Below are positions 17,341 to 26,481 of a DNA stretch of 64,000 nucleotides, one piece after another. The notes beneath the pieces were generated by a model. That model did not search any database, was not told where the DNA came from, and saw only the letters and a program-made list of their open reading frames with translations. Position numbers and translations under genes: made by a program. The DNA is taken from NCBI RefSeq assembly GCF_030816485.1, contig NZ_JAUSYC010000001.1, forward strand, positions 3,968,001-4,032,000. The letters run 5' to 3'. This stretch comes from Arthrobacter sp. B1I2 (GTDB taxonomy: Bacteria; Actinomycetota; Actinomycetes; Actinomycetales; Micrococcaceae). Numbering within the stretch: position 1 is the first letter of the stretch; each line of letters starts with the position of its first letter.

Positions 17341-18545
17341 TCCGCCTTTTCCTGCTCCGCGTCCGGCTTTTCCTGCTGCGCAATACCTCGGCGGCGGCGC
17401 GTGGGCCAGGTGAGCACCAGCGTCACGACGGACGTCAGAAGCACCAGGGCGGCGATGGCGATGCCGGCATCGATCCAGAACTGGCTGGGGAACAGCCGGA
17501 TCAGGGCGTCATCCAGGCTGAAAGTCCAGGATCCGTCAGCGAAGAAGATCCGGTGGAATTCGGTGAAGAACTGCTGCCACCCCAGCGCGGCCAGCGTGCC
17601 GAGGCCCAGGATCAGGGCAAGCGTGATGATGGAGCCGGCGAAGAGGCCGCGCCGGACCCCGCCGGTGCTCCGCCTGCGCAGGTACAGGATGGCGATCAGC
17701 GCAAGGAGGAGCAGAAGCGCACCGGCACCGAAGGTGGACAGGATGACCACCTTGACGTCCGCCATGTGGCTGACTTCGCCTTCCTTGAAGAGCTTGTCGC
17801 CGCCACGGTGCACCAGGTCCCCCAAGTAGCGCGGGCCGGCCCAGTTGCTGAGGTAGTCCACGGCGTAGGAGCCGTAGGTCATCCTGTCGTCGGTGCTGAA
17901 GCCGTATCCGTCGCCGGGGAAACCGGGACGGTTGTACTCCACCCAGAGGAACAGCGGGCTGGTCACAGCCCGGACGGCCAGGATCAGCAGGATCACCGGG
18001 TAAATGATGGCCAGCAGGACCTGCATGACACGCGGCGCCACGGGTTTGGCGTTGGCTGCGCTTTCGCGCTGGGCGTTGCGGCGCTCCACTTCCTCCTCGG
18101 GGGGACGGACGTGCAGCGCAGAGGTGGGAAGGGGTTCCTTGAAGACCGGCGAACCGGCGCTGCTGCCGGGCCCGGCAGCGGAGGAACCGGCACTGGGAGT
18201 TTCCTCCGCGGAAGTCCGTGTGGCGCCCGCGCCGGCCGCGGAGGATCCGGCGCCGGACGATCCGACGGCGGCTTCCGCCGCCTTGCGGTCGGCCCGGCTT
18301 CCGGGTTGGGCGGTTTTGGTCCCGCCCGCTGCCTCGTTCCAGCCGATTCTTTCCCCGCCGGGCTTGTCCGCGCCGGGCTTGTCCGCTCCGGGCTTCTCCC
18401 CGCCGGGCTGGTCCGCGCCGGGCTTGTGCTTTCCAGCGGGCGTCAGCCAGGAGAACGCGGGCTCGTCGGAATCCCCGGACATGTCCAGGAAAGGTTCCGG
18501 CTGCGGCGCGGCGTTTTTGGCGCGGGCCGGTGTTTCGTCATTCAC
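17331..18545 (-). CDS. TIGR01906 family integral membrane protein
   Basis: A 404-residue protein of unknown function. The first 170 residues are low-complexity (Gly/Pro/Ala/Lys with repeated KPGAD and KPGGE units), followed by a membrane domain with about four helices, including VLLAIIYPVILLILAVRAV and ALLLLLALIAILYL, and a long extracytoplasmic loop containing DDRMTYGSYAVDYLSNW, as in the TIGR01906/DUF1461 family. The C-terminus is charged. Its 3' end overlaps the acyl-CoA ligase gene by 10 bp on the opposite strand. Confidence 0.8.
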   Translation of the reverse strand: MNDETPARAKNAAPQPEPFLDMSGDSDEPAFSWLTPAGKHKPGADQPGGEKPGADKPGADKPGGERIGWNEAAGGTKTAQPGSRADRKAAEAAVGSSGAGSSAAGAGATRTSAEETPSAGSSAAGPGSSAGSPVFKEPLPTSALHVRPPEEEVERRNAQRESAANAKPVAPRVMQVLLAIIYPVILLILAVRAVTSPLFLWVEYNRPGFPGDGYGFSTDDRMTYGSYAVDYLSNWAGPRYLGDLVHRGGDKLFKEGEVSHMADVKVVILSTFGAGALLLLLALIAILYLRRRSTGGVRRGLFAGSIITLALILGLGTLAALGWQQFFTEFHRIFFADGSWTFSLDDALIRLFPSQFWIDAGIAIAALVLLTSVVTLVLTWPTRRRRGIAQQEKPDAEQEKADQA

Positions 18546-18669
18546 AGCAGCGTCACTTCCGTTGGGTTCCGCACCGGTCCCAGTCCGCCGGCGCGATTCA
18601 TTCTGCAGACGAGCCTACCGTCCGGAACTTCCGCTGGGCGAGGAACCACCCCGGCTGGATTACAACGAT

Positions 18670-19662
18670 TCAGGCAGCGATTTCGGTGTAGCCGGCATCT
18701 TCGCGGCGGACGTCCCCGCGCTCCCCGGCAAGGTAAGCCCGCCTGCCCCACACCAGTACGTAAATCCAGTACGCGGCCAGAACCGCCGCCCCAATGCCGA
18801 TCCTGGCCCAGGCCGGCAGCGGACTGGGGGTGACGAACCCTTCCACCAGGCCCGAGACGAACAGCACCACAACGAGCCCCAGTGCCACCGTGATCAGCGA
18901 GCGGCCTTCCGCCGCCACCGCTCGGCCCCGCGTCCGTGGCCCCGGTGAGACCAATGCCCAGAAAATCCGCAGGCCCGCGGCGGAGGCAACAAAGACGGCG
19001 GTGAGCTCCATCAGCCCGTGCGGCAGGATGTAGCTGAAGAAGACGTCGGATTTGCCGGCGGACGCGAAGATGCCGGCGGCGATGCCCACTCCCTGGGCAT
19101 TGCTGAACAGGATCATCGGAACCCAGACCCCGGTGATCCCCAGCGCCACGGCCTGCGCGCTGATCCAGGCGTTGTTGGTCCACACTGCACCGGCAAAGGA
19201 CGCTGCAGGGTTCTCGGAGTAGTAGTTGATAAAGTCCTCATTCACGTACTGGGCGGCCGCGGCTTCGGAAGCGACGGCCCGAAGTGCGTCGGGGGACGTC
19301 CCGATCCAGGCGGCGTATGCCGCAGCGATGAGCACGAAAGCCGTACCGCATGCCAGGGTCAGCCAGGTCAGCCGGTACAGGGCTGCCGGCAGGGCTATCA
19401 CGAAGAACCTGGCCAGGTCCGCCAGCGCGTTTGAGCGGGCGCCGGTAAAGCGCGTCCGGGCCAGGGCCAGCGTGGCGGAGAGGGAGGCGGAGAGGCCGCT
19501 TTCCGGAGCCACCGAGCGGACCAGCGACAAGTGGCCGGACGTGGACTGGTACAGCGCCAGCAATTCGTCGGCCTCGGCACCCGTGAGCCTGCCTTTGCCG
19601 GCAAGCTCCTGCAGGCGAGCCCACTTGTCCGCGTTGACGGCGGCGAAGGCATCCATGTCCAC
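18670..19662 (-). CDS. stage II sporulation protein M (SpoIIM) family membrane protein
   Basis: A 330-residue polytopic membrane protein of the SpoIIM/DUF95 family. In Bacillus SpoIIM helps engulfment, but in non-sporulating actinobacteria the role is unknown. The N-terminal segment (KWARLQELAGKGRLTGAEAD) is soluble and charged; four or more hydrophobic helices follow, with HGLMELTAVFVASAAGLRI near the middle. The start GTG lies six bases after TAGGCT, so a leaderless mRNA is likely. It is divergent from an RDD-family gene; SpoIIM and RDD genes are often paired in actinobacteria near MoxR-type genes, and a MoxR operon lies 9 kb upstream here. Confidence 0.85.
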   Translation of the reverse strand: MDMDAFAAVNADKWARLQELAGKGRLTGAEADELLALYQSTSGHLSLVRSVAPESGLSASLSATLALARTRFTGARSNALADLARFFVIALPAALYRLTWLTLACGTAFVLIAAAYAAWIGTSPDALRAVASEAAAAQYVNEDFINYYSENPAASFAGAVWTNNAWISAQAVALGITGVWVPMILFSNAQGVGIAAGIFASAGKSDVFFSYILPHGLMELTAVFVASAAGLRIFWALVSPGPRTRGRAVAAEGRSLITVALGLVVVLFVSGLVEGFVTPSPLPAWARIGIGAAVLAAYWIYVLVWGRRAYLAGERGDVRREDAGYTEIAA

Positions 19663-19668
19663 GGCTAC

Positions 19669-19674
19669 AGCCTA
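19669..19674 (-). promoter_or_regulatory. leaderless -10 box of the SpoIIM-family gene
   Basis: TAGGCT, then 6 nt, then GTG at 19662. No Shine-Dalgarno in between. Confidence 0.6.
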
Positions 19675-19747
19675 GCGCCCACAGTAGACTTTGACGGTCT
19701 GCACCAATTAAGTCCGCATCACCGGCTGCGAAGGGCAGGGACGCAGT

Positions 19748-20548
19748 GTGAGTCCGATAATCACCGGCGAGGCAGTAGTCCTCGAACTCCGGCCCGCGAG
19801 CTTCGCAGCCCGGGCCCTGGGCCTGGTCATCGACGTCGTCGTCCAGGTGGTCCTTCTCGTGCTGATCATGATTGGCCTGTCGGCCGCCGGTGCGGACCTC
19901 GATGAGGCAGCAACCCGGGCCCTTGGCCTGGCCGCCGTCGTCTTCTGCCTGGTGGTGGTGCCGGTAGGCGTGGAGACACTGACCCGGGGCCGGTCGCTCG
20001 GCAAGGCGGCCACGGGCCTGAGGGTGCTCCGCGAGGACGGCGGCGCCATCCGGTTCCGGCACGCAGTGATCCGCGGACTCACCGGGTTCCTGGAGATCTA
20101 TCTGACATTCGGCGGGCTTGCCCTTGCCGTGGCGCTCTTCAACGACAAGTCCAGGCGGCTCGGCGACCTGCTCGCCGGAACCTACGCTGTACGCAGCCGG
20201 GTTCCTGCCGAAGAGGCCATCCGGGTTTCTGTCCCGCCCCACCTGCAGTGGTGGGCCGCGGCGGCGGACATCGGACGCATCCCCGACGCCACGGCCCGCA
20301 GGGCTGCCCAGTTCATCCGACAGGCCGGCCGGATGGCCCCGCTGTCCAGGGCAGGCATGGCGGAGGCAATCGCCGCGGAACTGTCCGCCCACGTCGCCCC
20401 GCCCCCGCCGCCGGGGACGGGGCCCGATGACTACCTTGCCGCCGTCGTAGCTGAACGGCGGAACCGGGAATTCACCAGGCTGTCGCAGTCACGCAGGCGG
20501 AACACCGAAACGGGGCAACGGCTGCAGCGGCTGCCGTTCGGCAACTGA
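19748..20548 (+). CDS. RDD family membrane protein
   Basis: A 266-residue protein with the RDD-domain hallmarks: an Arg in the first helix region (FAARALGLVIDVVVQVVL) and SLGKAATGLRVLREDGG in the loop, with two to three transmembrane helices, then a soluble C-terminal half rich in Arg and Ala. RDD proteins are of unknown or transport-related function. GTG at 19748 preceded by AGGGA. It is divergent from the SpoIIM-family gene and ends 1 bp before the convergent L,D-transpeptidase gene. Confidence 0.87.
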   Translation: MSPIITGEAVVLELRPASFAARALGLVIDVVVQVVLLVLIMIGLSAAGADLDEAATRALGLAAVVFCLVVVPVGVETLTRGRSLGKAATGLRVLREDGGAIRFRHAVIRGLTGFLEIYLTFGGLALAVALFNDKSRRLGDLLAGTYAVRSRVPAEEAIRVSVPPHLQWWAAAADIGRIPDATARRAAQFIRQAGRMAPLSRAGMAEAIAAELSAHVAPPPPPGTGPDDYLAAVVAERRNREFTRLSQSRRRNTETGQRLQRLPFGN

Positions 20549-20549
20549 C

Positions 20550-21788
20550 CTAGTTGTCGTACTCGCCCCACGGGATGTTCCAGTCGCCGAACCCGTCCGT
20601 GTTCGCCGCATAGTCGCCCTCGGTGTTGATGATCTGGACCACGTCGCCTGTTCCCATGTTGTCGAAAACCCATGCCGCCCCGTCGGGCAGGAAACCGATG
20701 CAGCCGTGGGACACGTTGGCGTTCCCGATGAACGGATAGGCCGACTCAAGTGCCTGGTGGATGTAGGCCCCGCTCAGGGTAAGGCGGATGGTGTATTCGA
20801 CGTCAACCTCACCGTAGTAGGCGGGGTCATCCGGCTTCAGGCCGATGCTTGCCGCCCTAAAGTGGTCGAACCGGTTCTTCTCCATCAGCACCCCGTATCC
20901 CTTTGCAGAGGGGAAGCGCTTATCCCCCATGCTGACGGGCAGGGTCTTGACGGGCTGGTCGTTGACACTGAGCGTGAAGGTGTGGGCAGTGGCGTCGGCA
21001 ACGGCCACCTTCTTGTCTCCGATGGAGACGTTCACCTTCTTGTTGACGTTTGCGATCTGGCCGTTGCCCAGGTCAACGCCGAAGAGCTGCATGTCCATGG
21101 TGACGGTGGAGTTCGCTGCCCAGAAGTTCTCCGGGCGGTACCGGACCATGGTGTCGCTGTACCAGTGGAACGCTCCGGTTTGTCCTGCCGTGGTGCTGAT
21201 CTTGATGGCCTTTTCCACAGCGGCCCGGTTTGTCACGGGCTCGCTGAAGATGATCTGCAGGGGCTGTCCCACGCCAACCTTCATGCCGTTGAGCGGGTAA
21301 ACGGCGGCGTCGGCCTCGTGTGAACTCGACACCGTGTCGAAGGACTGCGTTGTGCTGGTCTCGCGTCCTGCAGAATCCTTGACCACGTAGGTGTAGCTGT
21401 ACTCGGTGTTGAATTCCAGCGGCCCGGTGGCGGACCACGCCGTCCCGCTGGCGTCGATGCTGCCGTCGATGGTCTTCCCCGCCGTGCTGGCGAGGGTGAC
21501 ACGCTGGATGGTTCCGTTGCCCACTTTCAGGGACACCGGAGCAGCGGGGTTCACCTGCTTGGCACCGTTCGCGGGTGCCGGGTCAAAAGTCACCGGCGGC
21601 ACAACGGGGGAAGCGATGCCTGGCGAGGTCCGCAGTGCGGAGCCTGCTTCGGATTCAAGGGGTCCGCCTGCGAGGCCCGGTGCGACGGCGGCGAAAACCC
21701 CGCCTACGGCAGCCAGGACACAGACGGCAGCCACGGCAAGGATTTTCTTGGCAGTCCCCCGGCGACGGGGCTTTACATCAGGGTCCAT
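20550..21788 (-). CDS. L,D-transpeptidase with Ig-like domains (YkuD family)
   Basis: An exported peptidoglycan cross-linking enzyme forming 3-3 links. The 412-residue protein has a basic N-terminus and a signal or anchor segment (ILAVAAVCVLAAVGGVFAAV), two immunoglobulin-like domains (about residues 65-260) and a C-terminal YkuD domain with the catalytic SHGCIG (Cys near residue 360). Layout resembles mycobacterial Ldt enzymes and actinobacterial Ig-YkuD proteins. No lipobox cysteine is seen. The ATG at 21788 lies 7 nt after TAGGAT, so it is probably leaderless. Confidence 0.9.
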   Translation of the reverse strand: MDPDVKPRRRGTAKKILAVAAVCVLAAVGGVFAAVAPGLAGGPLESEAGSALRTSPGIASPVVPPVTFDPAPANGAKQVNPAAPVSLKVGNGTIQRVTLASTAGKTIDGSIDASGTAWSATGPLEFNTEYSYTYVVKDSAGRETSTTQSFDTVSSSHEADAAVYPLNGMKVGVGQPLQIIFSEPVTNRAAVEKAIKISTTAGQTGAFHWYSDTMVRYRPENFWAANSTVTMDMQLFGVDLGNGQIANVNKKVNVSIGDKKVAVADATAHTFTLSVNDQPVKTLPVSMGDKRFPSAKGYGVLMEKNRFDHFRAASIGLKPDDPAYYGEVDVEYTIRLTLSGAYIHQALESAYPFIGNANVSHGCIGFLPDGAAWVFDNMGTGDVVQIINTEGDYAANTDGFGDWNIPWGEYDN

Positions 21789-21795
21789 GTTTTCG

Positions 21796-21801
21796 ATCCT
21801 A
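21796..21801 (-). promoter_or_regulatory. leaderless -10 box of the L,D-transpeptidase gene
   Basis: TAGGAT followed by 7 nt and the ATG at 21788. Confidence 0.5.
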
Positions 21802-21816
21802 AGTGCAGAAAATAAC

Positions 21817-21844
21817 GGCCCGGGCGCTCGACTGCGCCCGGGCC
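21817..21844 (-). terminator. ahcY terminator
   Basis: GGCCCGGGCGC (21817-21827) and GCGCCCGGGCC (21834-21844) form an 11-bp stem; on the leftward strand the stem is followed by GTTATTTT. It lies 9 bp past the ahcY stop. Confidence 0.7.
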
Positions 21845-21852
21845 CTTACGTC

Positions 21853-23320
21853 TCAGTAACGATAATGCTCGGGCTTGTACGGACCGGCGACGTCGATGTC
21901 CAGGTATTCTGCCTGGTCCTTGGTCAGTTCCGTGAGTTCAACGCCCAGGGCGTCCAGGTGCAGCCGGGCCACCTTTTCGTCCCAGGACCTTGGGCAGCAC
22001 GTAGACCTTGTTCTCGTACTCGTGCTGGTCCTGCTTGGTCCACAGCTCGATCTGCGCAATGGTCTGGTTTGCGAACGAGTTGCTCATGACGAAGGACGGG
22101 TGGCCCGTGGCGTTGCCGAGGTTGAGCAGCCGGCCTTCGGACAGAACGATGATGGAGCGCTCTGCGCCGGTGCCTTCATCAAAGACCCATTCATGGACCT
22201 GCGGCTTGATTTCGACCCGCTTGACGCCGGGGATGCGGGCCAGGCCCGCGATGTCGATTTCGTTGTCGAAGTGGCCGATGTTGCCCACGATGGCTTTGTT
22301 CTTCATGCCGGTCATGTGCCCGGCCATGATGACGTCCTTGTTGCCTGTGGTGGTGATGAAGATGTCGCCCTGCGCCAGGACTGATTCCAGTTTTGCCACC
22401 TGGTAGCCGTCCATGGCCGCCTGCAGCGCACAGATGGGATCAATTTCGGTGACGATGACGCGCGAGCCCTGGCCGCGCAGCGCTTCCGCCGCGCCCTTGC
22501 CGACGTCGCCGTAACCGCAAACGACGGCGACCTTGCCGCCCATGAGCACATCAGTGGCCCGGTTAATGCCATCGGGAAGGGAGTGGCGGATGCCGTACTT
22601 GTTGTCGAACTTGCTCTTGGTTACGGAGTCGTTGACGTTGATGGCCGGGAAGAGGAGCTTGCCCTGGTCTGCCAGCTGGTACAGGCGGTGGACACCGGTG
22701 GTGGTCTCCTCACTGACGCCCTTGATGGTGGCTGCCATCCGGGTCCATTTCTGCGGGTCGGCGGCAAGGGAGCGGCGCAGCACGTCCAGGAAGATGCCGT
22801 ATTCTTCGGAATCTTCGGGACCGGCGGAGGGGACGTTGCCCACGGCCTCGAACTCGACACCCTTGTGGACCAGCATGGTGGCGTCGCCGCCGTCGTCCAG
22901 GATCATGTTGGGACCCAGCTCGGGGTTGGACTCGGCGCCGGGCCAGGTGAGGATCTGCTCGGCGGTCCACCAGTATTCCTCCAGGGTCTCGCCCTTCCAC
23001 GCGAACACGGGTACGCCCTGCGGGTCTTCAACAGTGCCCTTGCCCACCACCACGGCCGCCGCGGCCTCATCCTGGGTGGAGAAGATGTTGCAGGAGGCCC
23101 AGCGGACTTCGGCGCCCAGCGCGGTGAGGGTCTCGATCAGCACCGCGGTCTGCACCGTCATGTGCAGGGAACCGGCAATCCGGGCACCCTTGAGCGGTTG
23201 GGTGGGCCCGAACTCCTTGCGGAGGGACATCAGGCCGGGCATCTCGTGCTCCGCCAGGCGGATCTGGTGCCGGCCGGCTTCCGCCAGGGAGATGTCGGCA
23301 ACTTTGTAGTCAAAAGTCAT
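21853..23320 (-). pseudogene. ahcY: adenosylhomocysteinase AhcY, interrupted by a single-base frameshift
   Basis: Hydrolyses S-adenosylhomocysteine to adenosine and homocysteine, clearing the by-product of SAM methylation. The frame from 23320 encodes a normal N-terminus and NAD domain ([20 protein letters not shown]) up to about residue 446 ([10 protein letters not shown]), then reads an aberrant tail [11 protein letters not shown] and stops at 21938. The correct C-terminus ([16 protein letters not shown]...KPEHYRY) continues in another frame to 21853. Removing one C from the run at 21981-21983 restores a protein of about 488 residues. The C-terminal Lys/Tyr segment contacts NAD in the neighbouring subunit, so the truncated product should be inactive. 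An assembly or sequencing error is a strong alternative to a true mutation. Start ATG has AAAGGA upstream. Confidence 0.88.
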
Positions 23321-23395
23321 GGGTGGTCCTTTGCTTGGTCCGGGTCCTGGTCCAGTCCCCGTTCTGCTTTTTCTGTGCGGGCGGATGCAGATGAA

Positions 23396-23623
23396 CTAGT
23401 GCCCTGCCGCGGCCGGATCATGCTGGTCCGAACCGGCCGCGGCTGCTGCAGCAAGCAGTTCCGGAGGCAGCAGCAGGGGGATCCCGTCCTCGATGGCGTA
23501 CCGGTTCCTGATGCCCGTATTCCCGGCCTCGGTGGCCACCAGCTCTTCCCCCTCCTGGACCAGCGGCGAGCCGGTCACGGGGCAACGCAGGACGGACAAC
23601 AGCTCGGGACTGATCTTTGGCAT
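23396..23623 (-). CDS. Trm112 family protein
   Basis: A small (75-residue) Trm112-like protein: MPKISPELLSVLRCPVTGSPL, with the NRYAIEDGIPLLLPPE segment typical of the family. Eukaryotic and archaeal Trm112 activates several methyltransferases; the bacterial role is inferred to be similar but is not established. Only one cysteine of the usual zinc set is evident, as is common in bacterial members. A longer in-frame reading to 23863 lacks homology; ATG at 23623 has GGGAG about 10 nt upstream. It lies between DUF3499 and ahcY. Confidence 0.83.
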   Translation of the reverse strand: MPKISPELLSVLRCPVTGSPLVQEGEELVATEAGNTGIRNRYAIEDGIPLLLPPELLAAAAAAGSDQHDPAAAGH

Positions 23624-23702
23624 TTGTTCATGCTCCCTGGCGGGCGCGCTCGCGCCGGTAGCGGAAAAGATGTGCAGCTTCCAGCCTACCGCCAGATGGA
23701 GG

Positions 23703-24089
23703 TCAGGAAGGTTCCCGAAGGACCCGCAGGTGTCCCCGACGTGCGCCTTCGATGCCTGCCGGAGCTTCAAGGGCGGAGTGCGGGGCGCGCTGGGCGGGCG
23801 CCTGCGACTCCGGCGGAAGGGCGGCGGCATCGCGCACGGCATTGGCCAGTGCCAGCAGGTCATCGGGCCCCGGCTGCTGGGGAGTGGACGGCATGGCCAG
23901 GCGCAGCACCTCCCAGCCGCGGGGAACCGTCAAGGAACCAGCATGCTGCTCGCAGAGGTCGTAGCAGTGCGGTTCCGCGTAGGTGGCCAGCGGCCCCAGG
24001 ACTGCGGTGGAGTCTGCATACACGTACGTCAGGGTGGCTACCGCCGACTGGCGGCAGGCAGACCTTGAACACTGACGGATAGCTCCCAC
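23703..24089 (-). CDS. DUF3499 family protein
   Basis: A 128-residue actinobacterial protein of unknown function. The N-terminus carries conserved cysteines in RQCSRSACR and PHCYDLCEQHAG, suggesting a zinc-binding ribbon, followed by a Pro/Ala-rich tail. GTG at 24089 is chosen since conserved sequence begins GAIRQCSR; TAGTCT lies 8 nt upstream, compatible with a very short leader. An ATG at 24119 is an alternative start. The orthologue in M. tuberculosis (Rv3258c) also adjoins the metallopeptidase and the whiB2 locus. Confidence 0.85.
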   Translation of the reverse strand: MGAIRQCSRSACRQSAVATLTYVYADSTAVLGPLATYAEPHCYDLCEQHAGSLTVPRGWEVLRLAMPSTPQQPGPDDLLALANAVRDAAALPPESQAPAQRAPHSALEAPAGIEGARRGHLRVLREPS

Positions 24090-24194
24090 GACATCACAGA
24101 CTACCCCTTGCCGCCGCATTAACTGCGCATTGCCGCCCCGTCCGACGCGTCTTTGCGGCAGCGGGAATGTATCGCGGAAATCCTCCCCCGGGTT

Positions 24195-24200
24195 TACAGT
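24195..24200 (+). promoter_or_regulatory. leaderless -10 box of the metallopeptidase gene
   Basis: TACAGT followed by 6 nt and ATG at 24207, with no ribosome-binding site; this also helps decide the start. Confidence 0.5.
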
Positions 24201-24206
24201 CGATGT

Positions 24207-24719
24207 ATGCAGTCATCGAACCATGAATCAAGTTTTTCGGTCCGGTTGGCTGGCCCGGATGCCCCCGCGGCAACGGGCATGGAGACCGCCGGCAGGAACT
24301 TCTTCAGGCGGCGCCGGAACCGCCACGGGCGAGGCCTTCGTGGCGAAGTAATGCTGCCCACGCACCCCGGCTACCGGACCCGCGCCGACCGCTTCGACGA
24401 CATGGTGCTGGACTCGGCCCAGCGGCTGCACGACATCTGGGGCAAAACCCTGGACGGCGTACGGTTTGGCGTGGACGAAATCCCGCCGGACCTCGAGCAG
24501 CTGGCCGCCAATGCATCCACGGCGCCCATGGGCTCCTACACCCCCGCCGCCGGAGAGGACGGGCCGATGATCACGGTGTACCGGCGGGTTGTGGAGCAGG
24601 CATGCTCCAGCGTGGACGAGCTCCAGGACCTGGTCCACGATGTGGTGGTGGAACACACCGCGGAAATGCTCGGCGTGGCGCCGGAGACTCTGGATCCCGT
24701 CTACCGCCGCCGCTACTGA
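24207..24719 (+). CDS. metallopeptidase family protein (zincin-like)
   Basis: A 170-residue protein matching the small predicted metallopeptidase family (PF06262-like) present across actinobacteria. A basic N-terminal stretch (FFRRRRNRHGRGLRG) precedes the domain PTHPGYRTRADRFDDMVLDSA. The degenerate zinc motif is in LVHDVVVEHTAEMLG, where HDVVVEH replaces the canonical HExxH pattern in spacing, so peptidase activity is unproven. The start at 24207 (MQSSNHESS) is supported by a leaderless promoter; in-frame ATGs at 24153 and 24279 are alternatives. Divergent from DUF3499; corresponds in position to Rv3259. Confidence 0.84.
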   Translation: MQSSNHESSFSVRLAGPDAPAATGMETAGRNFFRRRRNRHGRGLRGEVMLPTHPGYRTRADRFDDMVLDSAQRLHDIWGKTLDGVRFGVDEIPPDLEQLAANASTAPMGSYTPAAGEDGPMITVYRRVVEQACSSVDELQDLVHDVVVEHTAEMLGVAPETLDPVYRRRY

Positions 24720-24738
24720 TACCGGCAGCCTGGAACCC

Positions 24739-26481
24739 TCAGTAGCCCAGGGTGACCGGGACCGTTTCGCGGCCGGCGGCGGCAGCCAGGAAAGCCAGGG
24801 ACGAGACGTCGTTGCGGCCGTCCTGCCCCACGAGCACCGCCCCATAGGCGGCGTCGCCTGCTGCTGACACCACGTAGCCCACGACGTCGGCACCTTCGGC
24901 CTGCTCCGGAACGGTGATGGAGGCGGTTGTTCCCCCGGCGATGTCCGCGGTGGCAGCTGCCCGCACCTTTCCATCGGCCGTGATGGGTGCATACGTGATG
25001 GTGGCCCGGGCGTCCAGGGCCCCGAACACCAGCTGGCGAAGGCCGCCCTTCGGGACGGGAACCACGTGCTGGCTGCCGAGCCGTACGGCGGATGCCGCCC
25101 ACGCCACATCCGAGGGCTGCCCCGCCTGGAGTCCGCGGCTCAAGCGAGCAGCCGCCACGAAGGAAACGTCGGATGAGGCTGCCACTGTGTACTGGCCGGC
25201 AGGAACCCCGGCCAGGGATACCTCAGTGGTTGAACCGGCTTTTGCGGTGATCACGCCTCCTGACGGAAGCGCATGCTGGCCGTCCCGTCCGTACAGCTTG
25301 ATCTCCACCACGGCGTCGGACGCGCCGGGAACGGTCAGCTCGAGGGCGGGCCCGGCGTCCCCGTATCCGGGCTGCGCTGTCAGGGCTGCGACCCCGGCGG
25401 GGTCCTGGATGTCCACTCCCGTCATTACCTGGCGCACGGCGGGGGCAGTCCCGGCGCTAATGAAATCCACGCCACCAGGGGTGAGGCCGCGCAGGACGCT
25501 TTGCTGGATGGAGGCCGCCACCGGGCCACCTGCGCTGCGGACATGCACGGTGAGGTGGGATTCGTTGGGCGCCAGCCCGGCGAGGACTACACTGCGCGTG
25601 GTGCCGGGGGCCACCAGCAGTCCGCGGCTGCCCGGCGCCTGGATTTGCCCGCCGGCACCAAACAGCTCAAGGCTCACGGTAGCGGGTGTGCTCGAGGCAT
25701 TGGTCAGCGCGAGCACGGAAGTGCGGCCAATAGTGGTGCTGGCACCGGTCAGCCACTGGTCGTTCGAGGGTTGCCCGCAGGCAGCCGCAGCACTGCCCTG
25801 CAGGTCGCCGTCCCTGGCGGTGTATTTCATGGCGCCGGCGGCCGCTGCATTCTGGTTTGACAAGGCGTTGGCACTGAGGACGTTCACCCGGTCCACCGCC
25901 TGGTCGGCCACCACTCCGGCAAGGAGCTCCTGGGGGGCTCCTGCCGTAGGCGCCGGGCCCGGATCCTTGGCGATTTCGACAGCGGCCGTTCCGTCCAGTC
26001 GTGCCAGCCGGCTCGCCGGCAGGACACCTCCCGCGCTGAGCACGGCGGCACTGACCCTGGTTGCCGCCGTGGCGGATTCGGGCCGGAACTGGGCATCGGT
26101 GCCGGCGTCGGTGCCCTCGAGCAGCCGCGCAGGGCCAGGGCAGACGCCGAGGCTGGCTCCTGCGGGAACAGCGGCTTCGGCCGCCGGGACAGTCCGGCTG
26201 CTTGCAGGGCCGGCCATCAGCGATCCGGCTGCTACCACGGCTCCGCCGCCGGCAAGGATAAGAACGCCGGCCGCCACTCCGGCCACAGATGCTGCACGGC
26301 CCTTTCCCCCCGGCAACCTGGTGGCGCCGCGGCCGGACCCATTCCTGCCTTCGCCGGTCCCGGTCCGGGCCGGTGCAGGCTCTTCGGCCGGCGCCTGCTT
26401 GCCGCCTGCAACCGATGTTTTGCCTGAAGCCGGCGTATCGGCATCAGCCGGCGCCTTGGCCGGCGGGGTGTGCTCATGCAT
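24739..26481 (-). CDS. DUF5719 family membrane-anchored extracytoplasmic protein
   Basis: A 580-residue protein with an N-terminal cytoplasmic Pro/Ala/Lys-rich region (about 75 residues), one transmembrane helix (ASVAGVAAGVLILAGGGAVVAA) and a long extracytoplasmic part of beta-rich repeats reminiscent of DUF5719. Function unknown. The start overlaps the 3' end of the large glycosyltransferase gene by 8 bp, so expression and probably function are coupled; an accessory role in the same envelope glycan or glycoprotein process is inference only. Start ATG at 26481 has AAGGAA upstream. Confidence 0.8.
   Translation of the reverse strand: MHEHTPPAKAPADADTPASGKTSVAGGKQAPAEEPAPARTGTGEGRNGSGRGATRLPGGKGRAASVAGVAAGVLILAGGGAVVAAGSLMAGPASSRTVPAAEAAVPAGASLGVCPGPARLLEGTDAGTDAQFRPESATAATRVSAAVLSAGGVLPASRLARLDGTAAVEIAKDPGPAPTAGAPQELLAGVVADQAVDRVNVLSANALSNQNAAAAGAMKYTARDGDLQGSAAAACGQPSNDQWLTGASTTIGRTSVLALTNASSTPATVSLELFGAGGQIQAPGSRGLLVAPGTTRSVVLAGLAPNESHLTVHVRSAGGPVAASIQQSVLRGLTPGGVDFISAGTAPAVRQVMTGVDIQDPAGVAALTAQPGYGDAGPALELTVPGASDAVVEIKLYGRDGQHALPSGGVITAKAGSTTEVSLAGVPAGQYTVAASSDVSFVAAARLSRGLQAGQPSDVAWAASAVRLGSQHVVPVPKGGLRQLVFGALDARATITYAPITADGKVRAAATADIAGGTTASITVPEQAEGADVVGYVVSAAGDAAYGAVLVGQDGRNDVSSLAFLAAAAGRETVPVTLGY

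Noticed and set aside
23321..23395. A possible SAH riboswitch before ahcY
   Set aside because: The short leader lacks the conserved SAH-aptamer segments and is only about 75 nt with a plain ribosome-binding site.
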